A stretch of DNA of 64,000 nt from Tachypleus tridentatus (lineage: Eukaryota; Arthropoda; Merostomata; Xiphosura; Limulidae): NCBI RefSeq assembly GCF_004210375.1, contig NC_134830.1, forward strand, positions 65,388,326 to 65,452,325, written 5' to 3'. The position numbers and the translations under genes are program-made. Each line of letters opens with the position of its first letter. Within the stretch, counting starts at the first letter, position 1. Shown piece by piece: positions 21,963-34,532 of this stretch. A model generated the notes under the pieces. It saw only the letters and a list, made by a program, of their open reading frames with translations, searched no databases and was not told the origin of the DNA.

Positions 21963-22987
21963 ATACGAAAGATACAATATTATGTATGATTACTAAGAAA
22001 ATTTAAGAAAGGTACTTATATTCTTCATTACAGTGATTATGCTTTGAAATAAGGTGTTTAAACTTGAAAAGTGCTATTTGTTGGCTTAAAGACATTCACT
22101 TATCTGAATTGAAGGTGAGGCTTAGCACAAGTTTAAATATTATGTTTCTCCATTCTTGTGACTATATCAAGTTATAATCTGAATCTATCTGGCCTGTTGC
22201 AGGGAAAACATGAGTGACTAACCGGTATGTAAGTGTCAGTGACTTCAAAATTGTTAGGTTAGTTGGAGAAATTGGAAAGGCAATAAAAATCAAAGTGTCA
22301 TCATCAAAGGCTCAAATTAAACTAGTCATACTCAGAAATGCTTTAGACGTGGTATTCAAAAATAATATATGTATATATATGTTATTAAAGTAGCCCACTT
22401 AAAAATGATATTAAATATTTTTAAAAATAATCACAGAAAATAGTTATCAAATTAAAACGAATTTTTAAAAACGACTAAATCTGATACCTAAATATATATC
22501 AAAATAACAACATTTAACAGTTATCAAATAAGAAAATAATATAAATTACTGTAAATAATCGACGTTCAGGTTAAATAAATCAAAATAGAAAAGCGAGACA
22601 TTTGAGGGTTTTGGAAAATTGTGTCTAAAGTCTTAATAAAAAACAAAAAGTGGATAATCATAAACTCCTGATTATATAAAATGGTTAAAGTTTTCAAAAT
22701 TAAGATCGTGCGAAAATAAACATTTCTCGAAAGTTAACCAGTGCAATACATAAAGAAGCAGGCGAGAACAATGAAAAAAAATCCATATACTTTGAGCTCT
22801 GCGATTGTGTTATATGTCAATTTGTTTACAATAAATTATGTCATTGAGGATTAAGCCTATTATAAGTTTAATTAGGACTAACAACATCCTACATTTTATT
22901 TCTAACGTAATTATTCTGTAATACTGGTGCCCAATAGTTTGCAGACTTTTAGCAAAGAACAACTGTAATCTTCATACGATTGTGAAT

Positions 22988-23235
22988 ATGGTGCTCGACC
23001 GACAATTTACGGGGCGCGAATTCGAATTGAATTACCAAACATACTCGCCCTTTCATCCGTCGGATCGTTGTTATGTAAAGGTCAATCACACTTTTAGTTG
23101 ATAAAAAGTAGCCCAAGAGCTGGCGGTGAGTAATGTCTGTTAGTTGCCTTCCCTATAACCTTACACTGCTAAATTAGGAACAGCTAGTACTGATACTTTT
23201 TGAATACCTGTGTGTAAGATTCAAAACACAAACCA
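22988..23235 (+). repeat. SINE-A copy, diverged (shared with copy B)
   Basis: GTGCTCGACCGACAATTTACG, a body with CCAAGAGCTGGCGGTGAG, ending TTCAAAACACAAACC. It corresponds to 47752-47997. Confidence 0.75.
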
Positions 23236-23873
23236 GCTGTAGTTTTGAAAGTATGGAATTTTTTAACCGTAAGGTGGGGGACAAAAATGTGACTCAATTA
23301 CCAATACTCTGAAAACTAACATGTGATAAAAAGAATTATAATGAAACGTATACGTTTTTGTTGACTTCTCTTAGGCCTATTTAATAGAATGTTATTTCTT
23401 TGTTTCGTCTTTAGAATTAATAATAGGGATAGGATTTCGCAACGTAAAATTGCACAATTTTTTTTCTTAATCTTTTGAAAAAATTAAGTATCGATACCAT
23501 AAAACTTGATAAACTCTATCAACCAGCATGTTCTACAGTAGATTTCACTTGTTAATTGTAAGATAAATCTACTTCACAATTATCAGTATTGAAAGTATTA
23601 AGGGATTTTTACAGCTTTAATTTAAGGTGATTATGGAAACAGTTGAATTCAAAGAAGATGCTTCGATGGCGAAACATTCTACTCATCGCATTATAGTATT
23701 TCTAGTGCTAAAATACGAAAACAGTTCAGTGCTTGTCCATAACGGTACATAAAAGTTCTACGCTATTCAAACTGTTCCCAGGTTAAGAATGACCTCACAC
23801 ATCATGACAAAGTTCAAATACAAATTCATTTAAGTGTATGTACACTTACTTTCCATCAATTTATCAAGGCTTC

Positions 23874-24150
23874 TGCATGTCCGGGTGGATAAAGCAATAA
23901 AATCGTAATCTGAGGGTCATGGGTTCGAATTCCCGTCGCACCAAACATGCTCTTTCAACCAAGGGAAAGTTACAATTTAAAGATTAATCACATTATTTAT
24001 AGGTAAAAAAGTAGCTCAAGAGCTGGCGGTGGGAGATGATGACTAGCTGTCTTCTCTCTAGTCTTACGCTGCAAAGCTAGGTACAGATAGCGCAGAAAGC
24101 TCTCTTGTAGCTTTGCGAAAAATTCAAAAACAAACAAACAAGCAATTTCT
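23874..24150 (+). repeat. SINE-A copy (shared with copy B)
   Basis: Head with GGGTGGATAAAGC and B box GGTTCGAATTC, ending AAAAACAAACAAACAAGC. Its partner is 48640-48913. Confidence 0.85.
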
Positions 24151-24505
24151 CATAAATATTACAAAAGATATTATGGAAATTATTTGTTCTGATAAATAGG
24201 AATTAGTACATGGAATTTTTTAATCGTAAACTTATAACTTGTCTGACTTACCCATATAAATATTAAGTAAAATTTAAAAATCAGAATGCAGCTGTTAATA
24301 GGTTTCTTTCTTTGTGTTTAAACATAAATCCACACTTTGAGTCACCATGAATATTTTAACCCGATTTAAAGTGTTACAAGACTAAGATTTAGTGCTGATC
24401 TCTGGGGAGTTTCTGATGGGTTGCTTTTTTTTTTTTTTTATATTAAAAGTTTATCTTAACTCAGTATATTACGATATCATATTGCCGGAAATTTAGATAT
24501 TAATT

Positions 24506-24769
24506 GGCCTGGCATGGCCTAGCGCGTTAAGGCGTGCGCTTCGTAATCTGAGGGTCGCGGGTTCGCGCCCGAGTCGTGCCAAACATGCTCGCCCTCCCAG
24601 CCGTGGGGGCGTTATAATGTGACGGTCAATCCCCCTATTCGTTAGTAAAAGAGTTGGCAGTGGGTGGTGATGACTAGCTGCCTTCCCTCTAGTCTTACAC
24701 GGCTAAATTAGGGACGGCTAGCACAGATAGCCCTCGAGTAGCTTTGTGCGAAATTCCAAAAAAACAAAC
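24506..24769 (+). repeat. SINE-A insertion unique to copy A (filled site)
   Basis: Full-length SINE with target duplication AGATATTAATT at 24495-24505 and 24770-24780. Copy B at about 49262-49272 has one AGATATTAATT and no SINE, so this insertion postdates the duplication. Confidence 0.95.
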
Positions 24770-24780
24770 AGATATTAATT

Positions 24781-25560
24781 AAATTTTGGTACGTATTCAA
24801 TTTATAATATTTGCCGACAAGATCGATTCACACAATTTTCTTTCTTAACACAAATATATATTTAATATGCAAGAAAAAAATACAATTTTGCTAACAGTTG
24901 CTACAAGTAATTATTCATACACAACAATTTTACAAGCTTACAAACAATATTCAATCATCTATCAGGTCTAAAACTGAATATTTTTTCAACGGTCCACTAG
25001 GCGCAAATTAAAATTATGTTGATTCACAAATAGAAATCCCCCGCTGTTACAGCGGTAAGTCTACGGATTTACAACGCTAAAATTGGAGGTTTAATTCCCC
25101 TTGGTGGACTCAGCAGATACCTTCATGTGGCTTTTCTATAACAAAAACACACACTGATGCACTTCATTTGACGGGAATGTGATCTAACTCTATTCTTGTT
25201 TGGCCTAACGCGGTTTACAAGCTTACTTTACACACAAGAGTATAGATATTTAATATCCTCCTAAAAACTAAAGTTCGAAGTCAATTCTCTGAAGTTTTGC
25301 GAAATCTATAAACGTTCCTGGTCAAATATTTGTAGTTTTCAGATTAGTAAGCGTTTGTCACAATTATGGCTTCCGAAGGTTACAGTATACTGACTGTCGC
25401 TGACCAATTATATTTTGCTTCTCAATGCATCGGTTTATATACATTAAGGCGAGGTTTAAGAAAACTCAGTTGGCAACAATACTGAAGATCACTGGTATTT
25501 TACATACATTGTGCATTGTTTATTCTCACCGTCGAGAATATTTTACAAATTTAGAGAACA
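24781..25560 (+). repeat. Dispersed ~0.75 kb repeat, copy A
   Basis: It aligns with 49273-50046, 36500-37200 and, inverted, 190-830. The ATG-led frame at 25366 is interrupted by TGA, unlike copy B, so it is treated as non-coding. It is interrupted by a SINE-B at 25037. Confidence 0.75.
25037..25148 (+). repeat. SINE-B subfamily copy (shared with copy B)
   Basis: CCCCCGCTGTTACAGCGG, a CTTACAA-like anticodon loop region, GGTGGACTCAGCAGATA and an AACAAAAACACACAC end. It is absent from dispersed-repeat copy C, so it inserted after C split off and before A and B separated. Confidence 0.8.
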
Positions 25561-25778
25561 GGTAGGACTTGTGCAACACACATTTAACGATATATATTAC
25601 ACGCATTATAATGAAGCAAACATAAAGAAAAACATAAACGCAGATACAAAAAAAAAAAAACAGCGGGAGATTAAAATTAGAAAATAATTGAACAATCAGC
25701 TTTTAAAACAATCATGAATATTTATAAAACCGATTAACTATGGACGGTAATAAATAGTTTTTTTTTTCTCCTTTATAG

Positions 25779-26046
25779 GCCCAGCATAGCCAAGTGGCTG
25801 AAGTGTTTGACTCGCAATTTAAGGGTCGCGAGTCTGAATTCCCGTCACAACCAACATGTTCGCCCTTTCGTTCGTGGGGGCGTTATAAAGTCGTGGTGAA
25901 TCGCACTATTCGTTTGTAGGAGAGTAGCCCATCAGTTAGTTGTGGGTGGTGATGATAAGCTACCTTCCCTCTTGTCCCACTGCTAAAGTTGGGTCGGCTA
26001 GCACAGAGAACCATTGTGTTGCTTTCAGCTAAATTCACACCAAACC
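25779..26046 (+). repeat. SINE-A copy (shared with copy B)
   Basis: Head GGCCCAGCATAGCCAAGTGG, body with CGTGGGGGCGTTATAAAG, ending GCTAAATTCACACCAAACC. Its partner is 50437-50712. Confidence 0.85.
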
Positions 26047-26290
26047 CAACTTTTGTTATCATACCTTGCAGACAGAGGTTACAAAGAATAAGGTTCTATA
26101 CTCCACAAGCAAAGAAATATTAGTTCTGATTTAAGCAACTTGCTCTTGTGAAAATGTTATATTTCTAAATTTAAAACAAGAAAAACTAATGATAATCAAT
26201 CATTTTCAATCGATTATATTTTACCTAAGTATCAGAATTAAGAGTACTATTATTTGTTTCCTGCTAAGCGCAAAACTACAGTAAGTGTTT

Positions 26291-27317
26291 AACAACATTT
26301 AAATTGCTAAAAATTTTCTTGTTTCACTAAGTTTCAAAACCCAGCCAGCTACGTCTCCAATTATCCTAAATCCGAGTCCTTCTCCTGTTATCCAAGAACA
26401 TAAAAAATAGAACATTTTAATTCTAAGAAGTTTTGAAAGTTTTCCTTCCACTAATGCACGTTTGATTAGTGTTGAAAAACCACTGTCGATTCTTATATTT
26501 AAAGAATATTTGTGTATAAAGTAAACTCAGTCTTTCTCGTTAGGTTGGGTGCACTTGACCTGTTCTTCCATCAAGCTGTTTACTAACTAAGTTTTAGTTC
26601 AAGTTATTAGACGCTGAAACCACACCTCCCATCCATACGGTATATTTAGATACGTTGACCTTATATATATTACGGTGTATGTAACAGCTGAATACTACTT
26701 TAACTTAACTAATGAACAACAACACGTAAACATATGGAGTAATTACAAGCACTTGTTTTATTAGCACATTAACAACTAAACTTGTGGTTAATAGTACTGC
26801 TTTCTAACTTCAAGAACTTGAACTCTGGGTAGAGAAAGGACCTCTCTTTTTGCAGGTGAGTTTTGGTTGATAAATATGGTTAGCGATGTCAAAAAACAAC
26901 AACAGTTTAAAACAATTGGCAAACCAATGTCGTTAATACACCAATAAGCTTACGTGATTAGCGTGTAAAGCTTTATTCTAATATTTCTTATTAAGACTAC
27001 TACAAATGAAATTTTCATTTAAAATGAGCACTGATCGACGATGTGTGGACTTCAATTGTCCTTTACAACTAATCTCTAAGTCTAAAGATGTAATACTTCA
27101 AATTTAGTCAAGTATGTACACTACACTTACGCGATGGTGCGCAGCTACGGGAGAGAGGTGGGAGGAGGAGAAGTTCTCGGGGATATTTAAAACATCTTCA
27201 CATAAATGCACATTTCATTATTCATGTCATTTTTTGTTTGGGACAAATAATACAACAACGGTGCGAGGTGAAAGATTCGTTATGAGTTGTTTCTTTGGCA
27301 ACGAACACTAACCACTA
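26291..27317. other. Intergenic stretch, nothing identified
   Basis: AT-rich. The 65-codon ORF at 27114-27311 sits in a slightly GC-richer patch with ATGGTGCGCAGC, but no family was recognised. Confidence 0.4.
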
Positions 27318-28690
27318 CTATATTATCCCATTATCTTCTCTTTTGCCTGCCCTTAAAATCTTTTTCCTATCGTAAGTTCTCATTTCAATGTACTTGTTGA
27401 AATACCTTGCTACATGCCCAGCCCATATCAATTTAGCTTTTAGAATAAAGCTTACTGCTTCCATTACACTTGTTGTTTTTATTATTTTATCATTTATCCA
27501 TTTGTCTTGTAGTGTAATATGAAGTATTTTTCTATCCACAGCTATCTGCATTGTTTCTGTCTTTCTCCTTATCTCTTTGGTTAGTGCCCATGTTTGACAG
27601 CCATATGTTAAGATTGGTCGTACACACTGATCCATGATATTTTTTGTTAAACATAATGGGACTATAGTGATCCTCTAAAATATATATATGCATTCAAAAA
27701 CGTTGCAATTGTTGCCTTTATTTTTGTCACAGATTCTTCCCTTGTTGTGTTTTCCATTAGAGGGTTTGTCTTAAATATTTGTACTCTGATAATTTCCATA
27801 TTCCTTCATTTTCAGATTTTGATAGTATCTGAGTCACGATAGTTCATCATATGTTTAATTTTCCCTTATGCGTTTTTAATCCTTCTTTTTTGCAACTGGC
27901 ATTAACACTTTTTAATAGGCCTTCTATCTTTTTTGTTGAATTTGTAGAGAGAGCTACATCATCTGTAAACCTCAGATCTGTTAGTGTCTCACCATCTATT
28001 TTTATACATTCACTCTGAAGTTCAATTTGTTTGAATACTTCTTGAGAAGATGCTGCAAACAGTTTCATAGATACTTAACCTTCATCTTACACCCCTGTCT
28101 TTATTTGTATCATCGATGTTACCTTTTGTGAAGACGCATTTTTGCTGTAAGGTCTATGAGTGTTTGTGTACATATATATTATAAGATTTCGACGTACATT
28201 AGATTTGCTCCAGACTTATCTGAAGAAGTTAATATTGCGCTGTATTCTACAGAGTCAAATGCCTTTTCATAATATATAACTCCCAAACAAAAATGTAAGT
28301 TGTATTCATTTGATTTTCTATTATTTAGTTAGTGACATATAGATGATATGTTGTTGCGATTTTTTTTTCACAGCCTACTTGTTCTCATGGTTGGTGTTTG
28401 TCCAAAATGCTTTCCAATATTTTTTGTAGTATTCTTGTGAATAATTCATATAAGTGGGATTGTAGGCTTATGGCACAGTATTTTTTATATCTTATTTGTC
28501 TCTCTTCTTTTATGAAGTAATGATCTTGGACACTTCTATTTATTTGGTATCCTTTTTTGACTCCAATATTTTGTTGAACAATTTTGTTATCTGCCTTAAT
28601 ATTTCTGTTCAACTTGCTTTCAAACTTTTTGAGCTAGCATTGACTCGATAGCAGGCGAAATTACTGCATCCTTATTTCAAAATGATATAA
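27318..28690 (-). mobile_element. RTE-like LINE reverse transcriptase remnant
   Basis: On the minus strand, in order: KYCAISLQSHLYELFTRILQ and LDKHQP (RT fingers), YEKAFDSVEYSAIL (motif A, catalytic Asp), KLFAASSQEVFKQIE, LTDLRFTDDVALS (the xxDD box, Thr in place of the usual Ala), KTHKGKLNI, then LTYGCQTWALTKEIRRK, WINDKII and IWAGHVARY. This order is that of the endonuclease-RT LINEs usually classed near RTE. Several stops and shifts separate the blocks, so the copy is inactive. The endonuclease part was not seen. Confidence 0.8.
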
Positions 28691-28970
28691 TAATGTTTAT
28701 TTAAATATTGAGAAAAAAATATACGCATCAAAGTTACATTTAACTTTGGCGAAGAAACAATGGTTGAAAAAAATAATTCCAGAGAATAATTTGTAAAAAT
28801 CCACACTTAAAGATGTAAAATCTTTTCAAATCGAAATATTAACGTTTACTCAAGGCAAGTTAACAACACCATAAACAAAGTTTTGTAATTTGTTTCTCAT
28901 TTCAATTATTTTTATATTAACAAATTCAGTACAACTGCTTGTTCCGTTAAGAATGAAGTAAAATCGAATA

Positions 28971-29149
28971 TAACATAACTTCAAAATTGATCTGAATAGC
29001 TGATAAATTTGTTAACGTGTGTAGGAAATAATCACTTCGGTTTAAATGTACTCTTATAACATATACAATTTTGTGTTACAAGCAATCAGTGTTTATAGTA
29101 AAGTACTGTTATACTATGAATAACCACATCATTAATTTCATGAAACATA
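28971..29149 (+). repeat. Duplicate of transporter copy 1 upstream flank
   Basis: 179 bases matching 14000-14178 in direct orientation, without the transposon that follows at 14183. No exon follows on either side. Confidence 0.9.
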
Positions 29150-30188
29150 GACGTATGTTATATACATAGCTAGATTAGATACGTAGAATTAATACAATAG
29201 CGAAAAAAGCACAGATTTTTTCACTAGTTGTTGTAAAAGAGTCAGAACAGAAAATTCAAAACACAATAACTAAAGATTTGTATCAAACATACTTGCAACA
29301 TTAGCTTCCCAGCTTAGCAGTCGATGTGTAACGGATAGGGATTTATATGAGTTATGTATCCCTTCCCACTCAATGATCATTTTATGCTTAATATCACGTG
29401 GTACGAAAACTATGATAATCACGTACATGTAATGCATTAATATACAGTTACCATCAAATACAATAACAACAGATGTTTTCCAAGGGTATTTTAGGCTTAT
29501 AGAAAGAACACTTCATTAGTATATGTTCTCAGAAACTTCTACCTATGTGGCTTGGAAATAATAACCTTAACATAACATAATAAAGGTATTCCATTTTTAA
29601 TGTTGTTGCTCGTTATATTGCAACTCCATCGACTCTGTTTAGAACAGTCCTTAGTCTTACTTTACTTTTAATTTCAAAATGTGAACGATCTCCTGGTGTG
29701 ACAATTTTGATTGAACAATATATATATATTCATTTTTACAAAGTTAAAATAGAATTATCAGAGCTATAGATATTCTATAAAAGTGAAACCACTCTATGAA
29801 ACGAAGCCAACGATTACATTCTTAAATATAACAATAAAAGCTTTAATAAATTTGATACAAGAGATGATCTGATATCACTATCTATGAGTTTATTTTATTC
29901 ACCCATGTAAGAATAAATAGTAAGTTTTGTTTGGTTTTATAGCTTGGTAATATGAAGCAAAGGTTTGTGAGTTTATGCAAAGTTTAGTAATTTCGTACAT
30001 CAGACAGGAAGGATACATCCAGTTATTATTTTTTTTTTTTTATTTCCTTTACTCGAGACAATAAATTCGAAATCTGGAACAGAAAAGCATAATGTAGAAA
30101 TCAGTTATGACTTACACTGCTATAAACTAGATTTTTAAATATTTTTCATAGCTATACCAAGTAAACGAATTATTCTATCTTGGTATTT
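29150..30188. other. Intergenic stretch, nothing identified
   Basis: AT-rich, with short homopolymer runs (near 30029-30040). No coding or repeat family was recognised. Confidence 0.4.
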
Positions 30189-30199
30189 ACTAAATTAAC

Positions 30200-30320
30200 C
30201 GACCCCCAGTGGCTCAGCGGTATGTCTGCTGACTTACACGCTAAAATCCGGGTTTTGATACCGTGGTGAGCAGAGCAGAGATATCCCATTGTGTCGCTTT
30301 GTGCTTAATTCAAAACAACA
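30200..30320 (+). repeat. SINE-B copy with 11 bp target-site duplication
   Basis: GACCCCCAGTGGCTCAGCGG, GACTTACACGCTAAAATCC, CAGAGATATCCCATTGTG and TTCAAAACAACA. ACTAAATTAAC flanks it at 30189-30199 and 30321-30331. Confidence 0.92.
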
Positions 30321-30697
30321 ACTAAATTAACAAGAAGTGTGTTAGCATTTTTTCGCTGTCGTTTTTTCTCCGTCTAGTGTGGCGATTTACTGTGCCGTAT
30401 TTTTGTGAGTCACTAAAATTGCCTGTGACTCACCCAGAACGTATTTTTATTAAAGATGAAAAAATATAAATACAAAACTCATACTTCAAATAACTTCTGC
30501 TATTTTAGCCAGTAAGAAAAAACTCTTACAAAAAATCTACTCAAAATCATAACATATATTTTGAATCTTTTAAAACATATTTAACAACATTTATGTAACC
30601 TTTTAAACATGAACCACAATACTGTTTTCTAGACCTTTGTAGCCCTAACACAATTATTGATTCATAGAATACCAAAGGTAAATATGTTATTGTAGTT

Positions 30698-31107
30698 GTT
30701 TTGCACAAAGTTACATATTGGGCTGTCTGTGCTCTTCTTACCACGGCCTGGCATGGCCAAGCGCGTAAGGCGTGCGACTCGTAATCCGAGGGGCGCGGGT
30801 TCGGGCCCGCGTCGCGCTAAACATACTCGCCCTCCCAACCGTGGGGGTGTATAATGTTACGATTAATCCCACTATTTGTTGGTAAAAGAGTAGCCCAATA
30901 GTTGGTGGTGGGTGGTGGTAACTAGCTGCTTTCCCTCTAGTCTTACACTGCTAAATTAGGGACGGCTAGCACAGATAGCCCTCGTGTAGCTTTGTGCGAA
31001 GTACCAAAACAAACAAACAAACAAAACTTCCCACCACGTACATCAAAATCCGGATTCTGAAGTTATAAGTTCGCAGACATTCTGCTGTGCCACTGCGGAA
31101 TGGCAAT
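30698..31107 (-). repeat. SINE-B copy split by a SINE-A
   Basis: The two halves, 30698-30742 (TTTTGCACAAAGTTACATA, GGGCTGTCTGTGCTC) and 31028-31107 (CCCACCACGTACATCAAAAT to CCACTGCGG), together form one minus-strand SINE-B. The SINE-A at 30745-31025 lies between them. Confidence 0.88.
30745..31025 (+). repeat. SINE-A copy nested in SINE-B
   Basis: Full-length, with head GGCCTGGCATGGCCAAGCG and tail CAAAACAAACAAACAAAC. Similar CTTMCCAC-type sequence on both sides is consistent with a mutated target duplication. Confidence 0.92.
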
Positions 31108-32541
31108 ATGTAAATAGGAATATTCAATATTTTATAAATAGATTGGTATGTAGATAGACTGAATTCCACTTCACGATATTTTTCTCAAGAAGTCAAATAG
31201 CATATAAATGAATTTAAATTGTAACTATGTATTTTACTTGTAAACTTATCAGTACTTCTTAATAAAAATTTAATAGTATTTTAATTTGGATGTATATTTA
31301 TATTTAAAAATTGCATTAACTATCTTCCATTGTGATAAAATTTATATATATAATTTGCTCTAAATCTTCTACAACCTAAAACTTCTTCTCTGAACTTGTG
31401 TTGTTATTTTTTAACCAGGTTCTCATTTTTGTTATATAATAATAATTTTCTGTTATAAGCTATTTATACTTATAATTTCAGAAATTGTTTGTAGTTATTT
31501 AAATTAATTTTTTTAAACTGAAGATGCCTCTCAGTCGCAGAAATAAGTCCCCACAAACCTAGCAAGTTTACAGATGGGGGCAGAAGGAAGCCCGAAATGG
31601 CTTGATAGTCTTAAGAATTGCCAAGAAGGGTATTAACATATAACTAAATTTCTTTTACCGAAAGGGCACTTAGACTATTCTGTTACGGTAATAACATCAA
31701 TCAGCCAAAATTATAACTAAAATTGCAAGAAAATAAATGCAGAAAACCAATTAGTTTTAATGCTGGAAGACATCTTTTGTCACTACGCTAGTGAATTACC
31801 ATCAGCGGTTAATCGTACTTTAATACATTAAACTTCCATGTTCTTCAAGGCACACAGATATTGTTTCATCTTCATTGTTACTTTTCAGAAAAAACAACAA
31901 CAACAACATATTGATCACACACTTTCACACCTTGTTCAGTTTTAAGGAATAAGGTTATTTCTAATATTTAATATTTTAAGTAAAATACGGTTTTAAAATG
32001 CCTTCAGAAAGTGAAACAATGAAATATAATTTTATAACTATGAGAAATAGTAAATCTCCTTGTTAAAAAATTGAATTTCATTGAATTAAAAGAAAAACAT
32101 ACTTGTTTGTTTGTTTGGTGTATATTTTCCATAGCTGATAGGGAATATTTTGCGCTTGCTATCACAATTATTAAAGTGATATCCTACGGGGGAGGCAGCT
32201 AGATTTTATAATTTGTTTTCATAAGCCCTCTATTCGTATGCATGTGATACAAGTGCAACATCCTGAACAGATTGTGAAAACTTCTATTCGTCATAGAATT
32301 TTCTTCAAATTATACGTTTACCTAACTGGTATAAATAAAGCACGTGTTCAATAGCTCAGAGAATAAAGTAGTTTGCGATTAACGGAATGTTATTATCTTC
32401 CATCAATATATTATAAACGGTCAGACCATTAATAACAATTCTAACTAGGAATGTGATTTTATGCTAGAAATTTCACAGCTATAAGTTATGACAATCTGTA
32501 TCTCTAATTATCTCTAAAAGTTAAAGAAGAGTCAGATAGAG
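31108..32541. other. Intergenic stretch, nothing identified
   Basis: AT-rich throughout. No ORF with family resemblance and no known repeat. Confidence 0.4.
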
Positions 32542-32555
32542 GACTGCCTTTAAAT

Positions 32556-32835
32556 TGTTTGTTTGTTTTTTTTGGAATTTCGCACAAAGCTACTCGAGGG
32601 CTATCTGTGCTAGCCGTCCCTAATTTAGCAGTGTAAGACTAGAGGGAAGGCAGCTAGTCATCACCACCCACCGCCAACTCTTGGGCTACTCTTTTACCAA
32701 CGAATAGTGGGATTGACCGTCACATTATACACCCCCACGGCTGGGAGGTCGAGCATGTTTAGCGCGACGCGGGCGCGAACCCGCGACCCTCGGATTACGA
32801 GTCGCACGCCTTACGCGCTTGGCCATGCCGGGCCC
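32556..32835 (-). repeat. Young SINE-A with perfect 14 bp target-site duplication
   Basis: Minus-strand full-length copy. GACTGCCTTTAAAT flanks it at 32542-32555 and 32836-32849 without mismatch. The minus-strand ORF at 32725-33036 is partly SINE and is not a gene. Confidence 0.95.
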
Positions 32836-33721
32836 GACTGCCTTTAAATGAACCAGGATAAAGTTTTTAATAACCTTAAAAATATATTTGTACTGGTATA
32901 TATTTTTAATTTTAGTACTGGGTACGTCTAACTGTAAACAATTATGTCGTACATGAACATCATTAGAATAAGTGTAGGTCAGTCTAATCCAACAACTGGT
33001 TAGATACATGTACATAAGTTCTAGTTCACGTGACAAATAGTAATTCCCTTTATCACGTCGTATGTCGTACTGAATATGCGCAGAAAGCTATACTTTCACA
33101 TTCTCCATTTAAAAGTTTCATGACCAGGTGTCATCGCATGATATAAAGTTCTAACCGAGCTTAAACTTTAATACAGGTGCGAGTAAATTCAGTTCTTTCT
33201 TAGAGCTGCTCTTAAAATTTGGTGATTCTGTCGAGCACTGTTTCAAAATATATTTTTTGTCAATTCTCATTTCAAATCATACCATTCGTCTCTTTCACTT
33301 TGAACAAGCTTAGCTTATTTCCATTCGGCATATGTCTTCTCAAAATTTCTCATAACTGTGATTCATACCGTACTTAACTAATTACATTTTGATAAATTAA
33401 ACGTTATAACTAACAACGTTTATATATTTCATAAACCAAAGATATTTTGTTTATAATTAGCTGGAAAGTGACTAAGTTTCTGACAGCTTACATACAAACA
33501 ATTTTGTAGATGTATCATTGATAGTATAGTCTTACTCCGTATTCTCACTACACTCATTCAGAGACTTTCACCAACAGAGAATAAAAAATTTAGATTCCTG
33601 TCTAAAGTATATTGCATAGAAAATAACATTGTTTAAAAGATAGTACATGTGGTTTTAATAGATTTTTCTGTTTACAAGTTGTTTGTGCTGTAGCGTTAAC
33701 GTGTATTGCTAACATGTATAC

Positions 33722-33980
33722 TACGGCTTGGCAAAGCTAGGTGGATTAAGGCGTTCGACTCGTAATCCGATGGGCGCGGGTTCGAATCCCGTCACACCAA
33801 ACATGCTCGCCCTTTCAGCCATGTGGGCGTTATAATGTGACGGTCAATTTACGTTGGTAAAATAGTAGCCCAAGAGTTGGCGGTATATGGCTGCCCTCCC
33901 TTTAGTCTTACACTGCTAAATTAGGAACGGCTATCGCAGATATTCCTCGTGTAGCTTTGTGCGAAGTTTAGAAACAAACA
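33722..33980 (+). repeat. SINE-A copy
   Basis: TACGGCTTGGCAAAGCTAGG, B box GGTTCGAATCC, and a body with a short deletion after GGTCAATTTACGTTGG. It ends TAGAAACAAACATA. Confidence 0.9.
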
Positions 33981-34532
33981 TATATACTCAAAGTTTTGTT
34001 ACACCTGTTTTATAAGTAATAATACAGTAGGACCTTTAAATAATTCACATATTACTCCATTTGTACCGAACCTTGTACTTCCCTTGGAAAACTAACGTTA
34101 CAAATATAGTTACATATAAATACACTTAAGAAGTTACTAATGTTCAAATAGTCAAATCTTAAACTATAAACATTATATTCTACAAAATTTGTTTGCTTGT
34201 AGCTATATTAAGAGTCATCCTCAAACATTTAATATGGCTAAACGTGTGACACATCTAAGTAACTGTGTTCCCTTAAATATCTCAGATGCTCTGATTCCTC
34301 TTTCTCTTAATGCGCTTATTTACAATCTAATCGCCTCTCACTACAGCTCTCGGTACTTTTAACCAGCAGTACGTATTATAAAATCATTCTTAAACTAGAG
34401 CTAATATTTTCTACAAATGTTCATATATTTACCAATGATTGAGATTTATTTAACAAATAAAGTAATTATTTACACTTAACCAGAATGAATATCTGGCTTT
34501 TTTTACTTTAATAAGGCCACTGATATACAAGG

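Larger units (their letters stand above)
20850..22611. other. AT-rich intergenic stretch with repeat scraps
   Basis: Apart from the minisatellite, the SINE-A tail and the SINE-B copy listed separately, nothing supportable was seen. A 68-codon minus-strand ORF (20843-21049) has no recognisable content. Confidence 0.5.
22612..26290 (+). repeat. Segmental duplication, copy A
   Basis: This is co-linear with 47383-50961 in direct orientation at high identity by eye. The match starts at GGAAAATTGTGTCTAAAG and ends at GCAAAACTACAGT. Shared contents are two old SINE-A copies, a SINE-B, the dispersed repeat, and a SINE-A at 25.8/50.4 kb. Copy A alone carries the SINE-A at 24506; copy B alone carries the extra block at 50.1-50.4 kb. 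Confidence 0.92.

Noticed and set aside
32725..33036. 103-codon minus-strand ORF
   Set aside because: Its C-terminal third is the reverse of a young SINE-A; the rest is unsupported.
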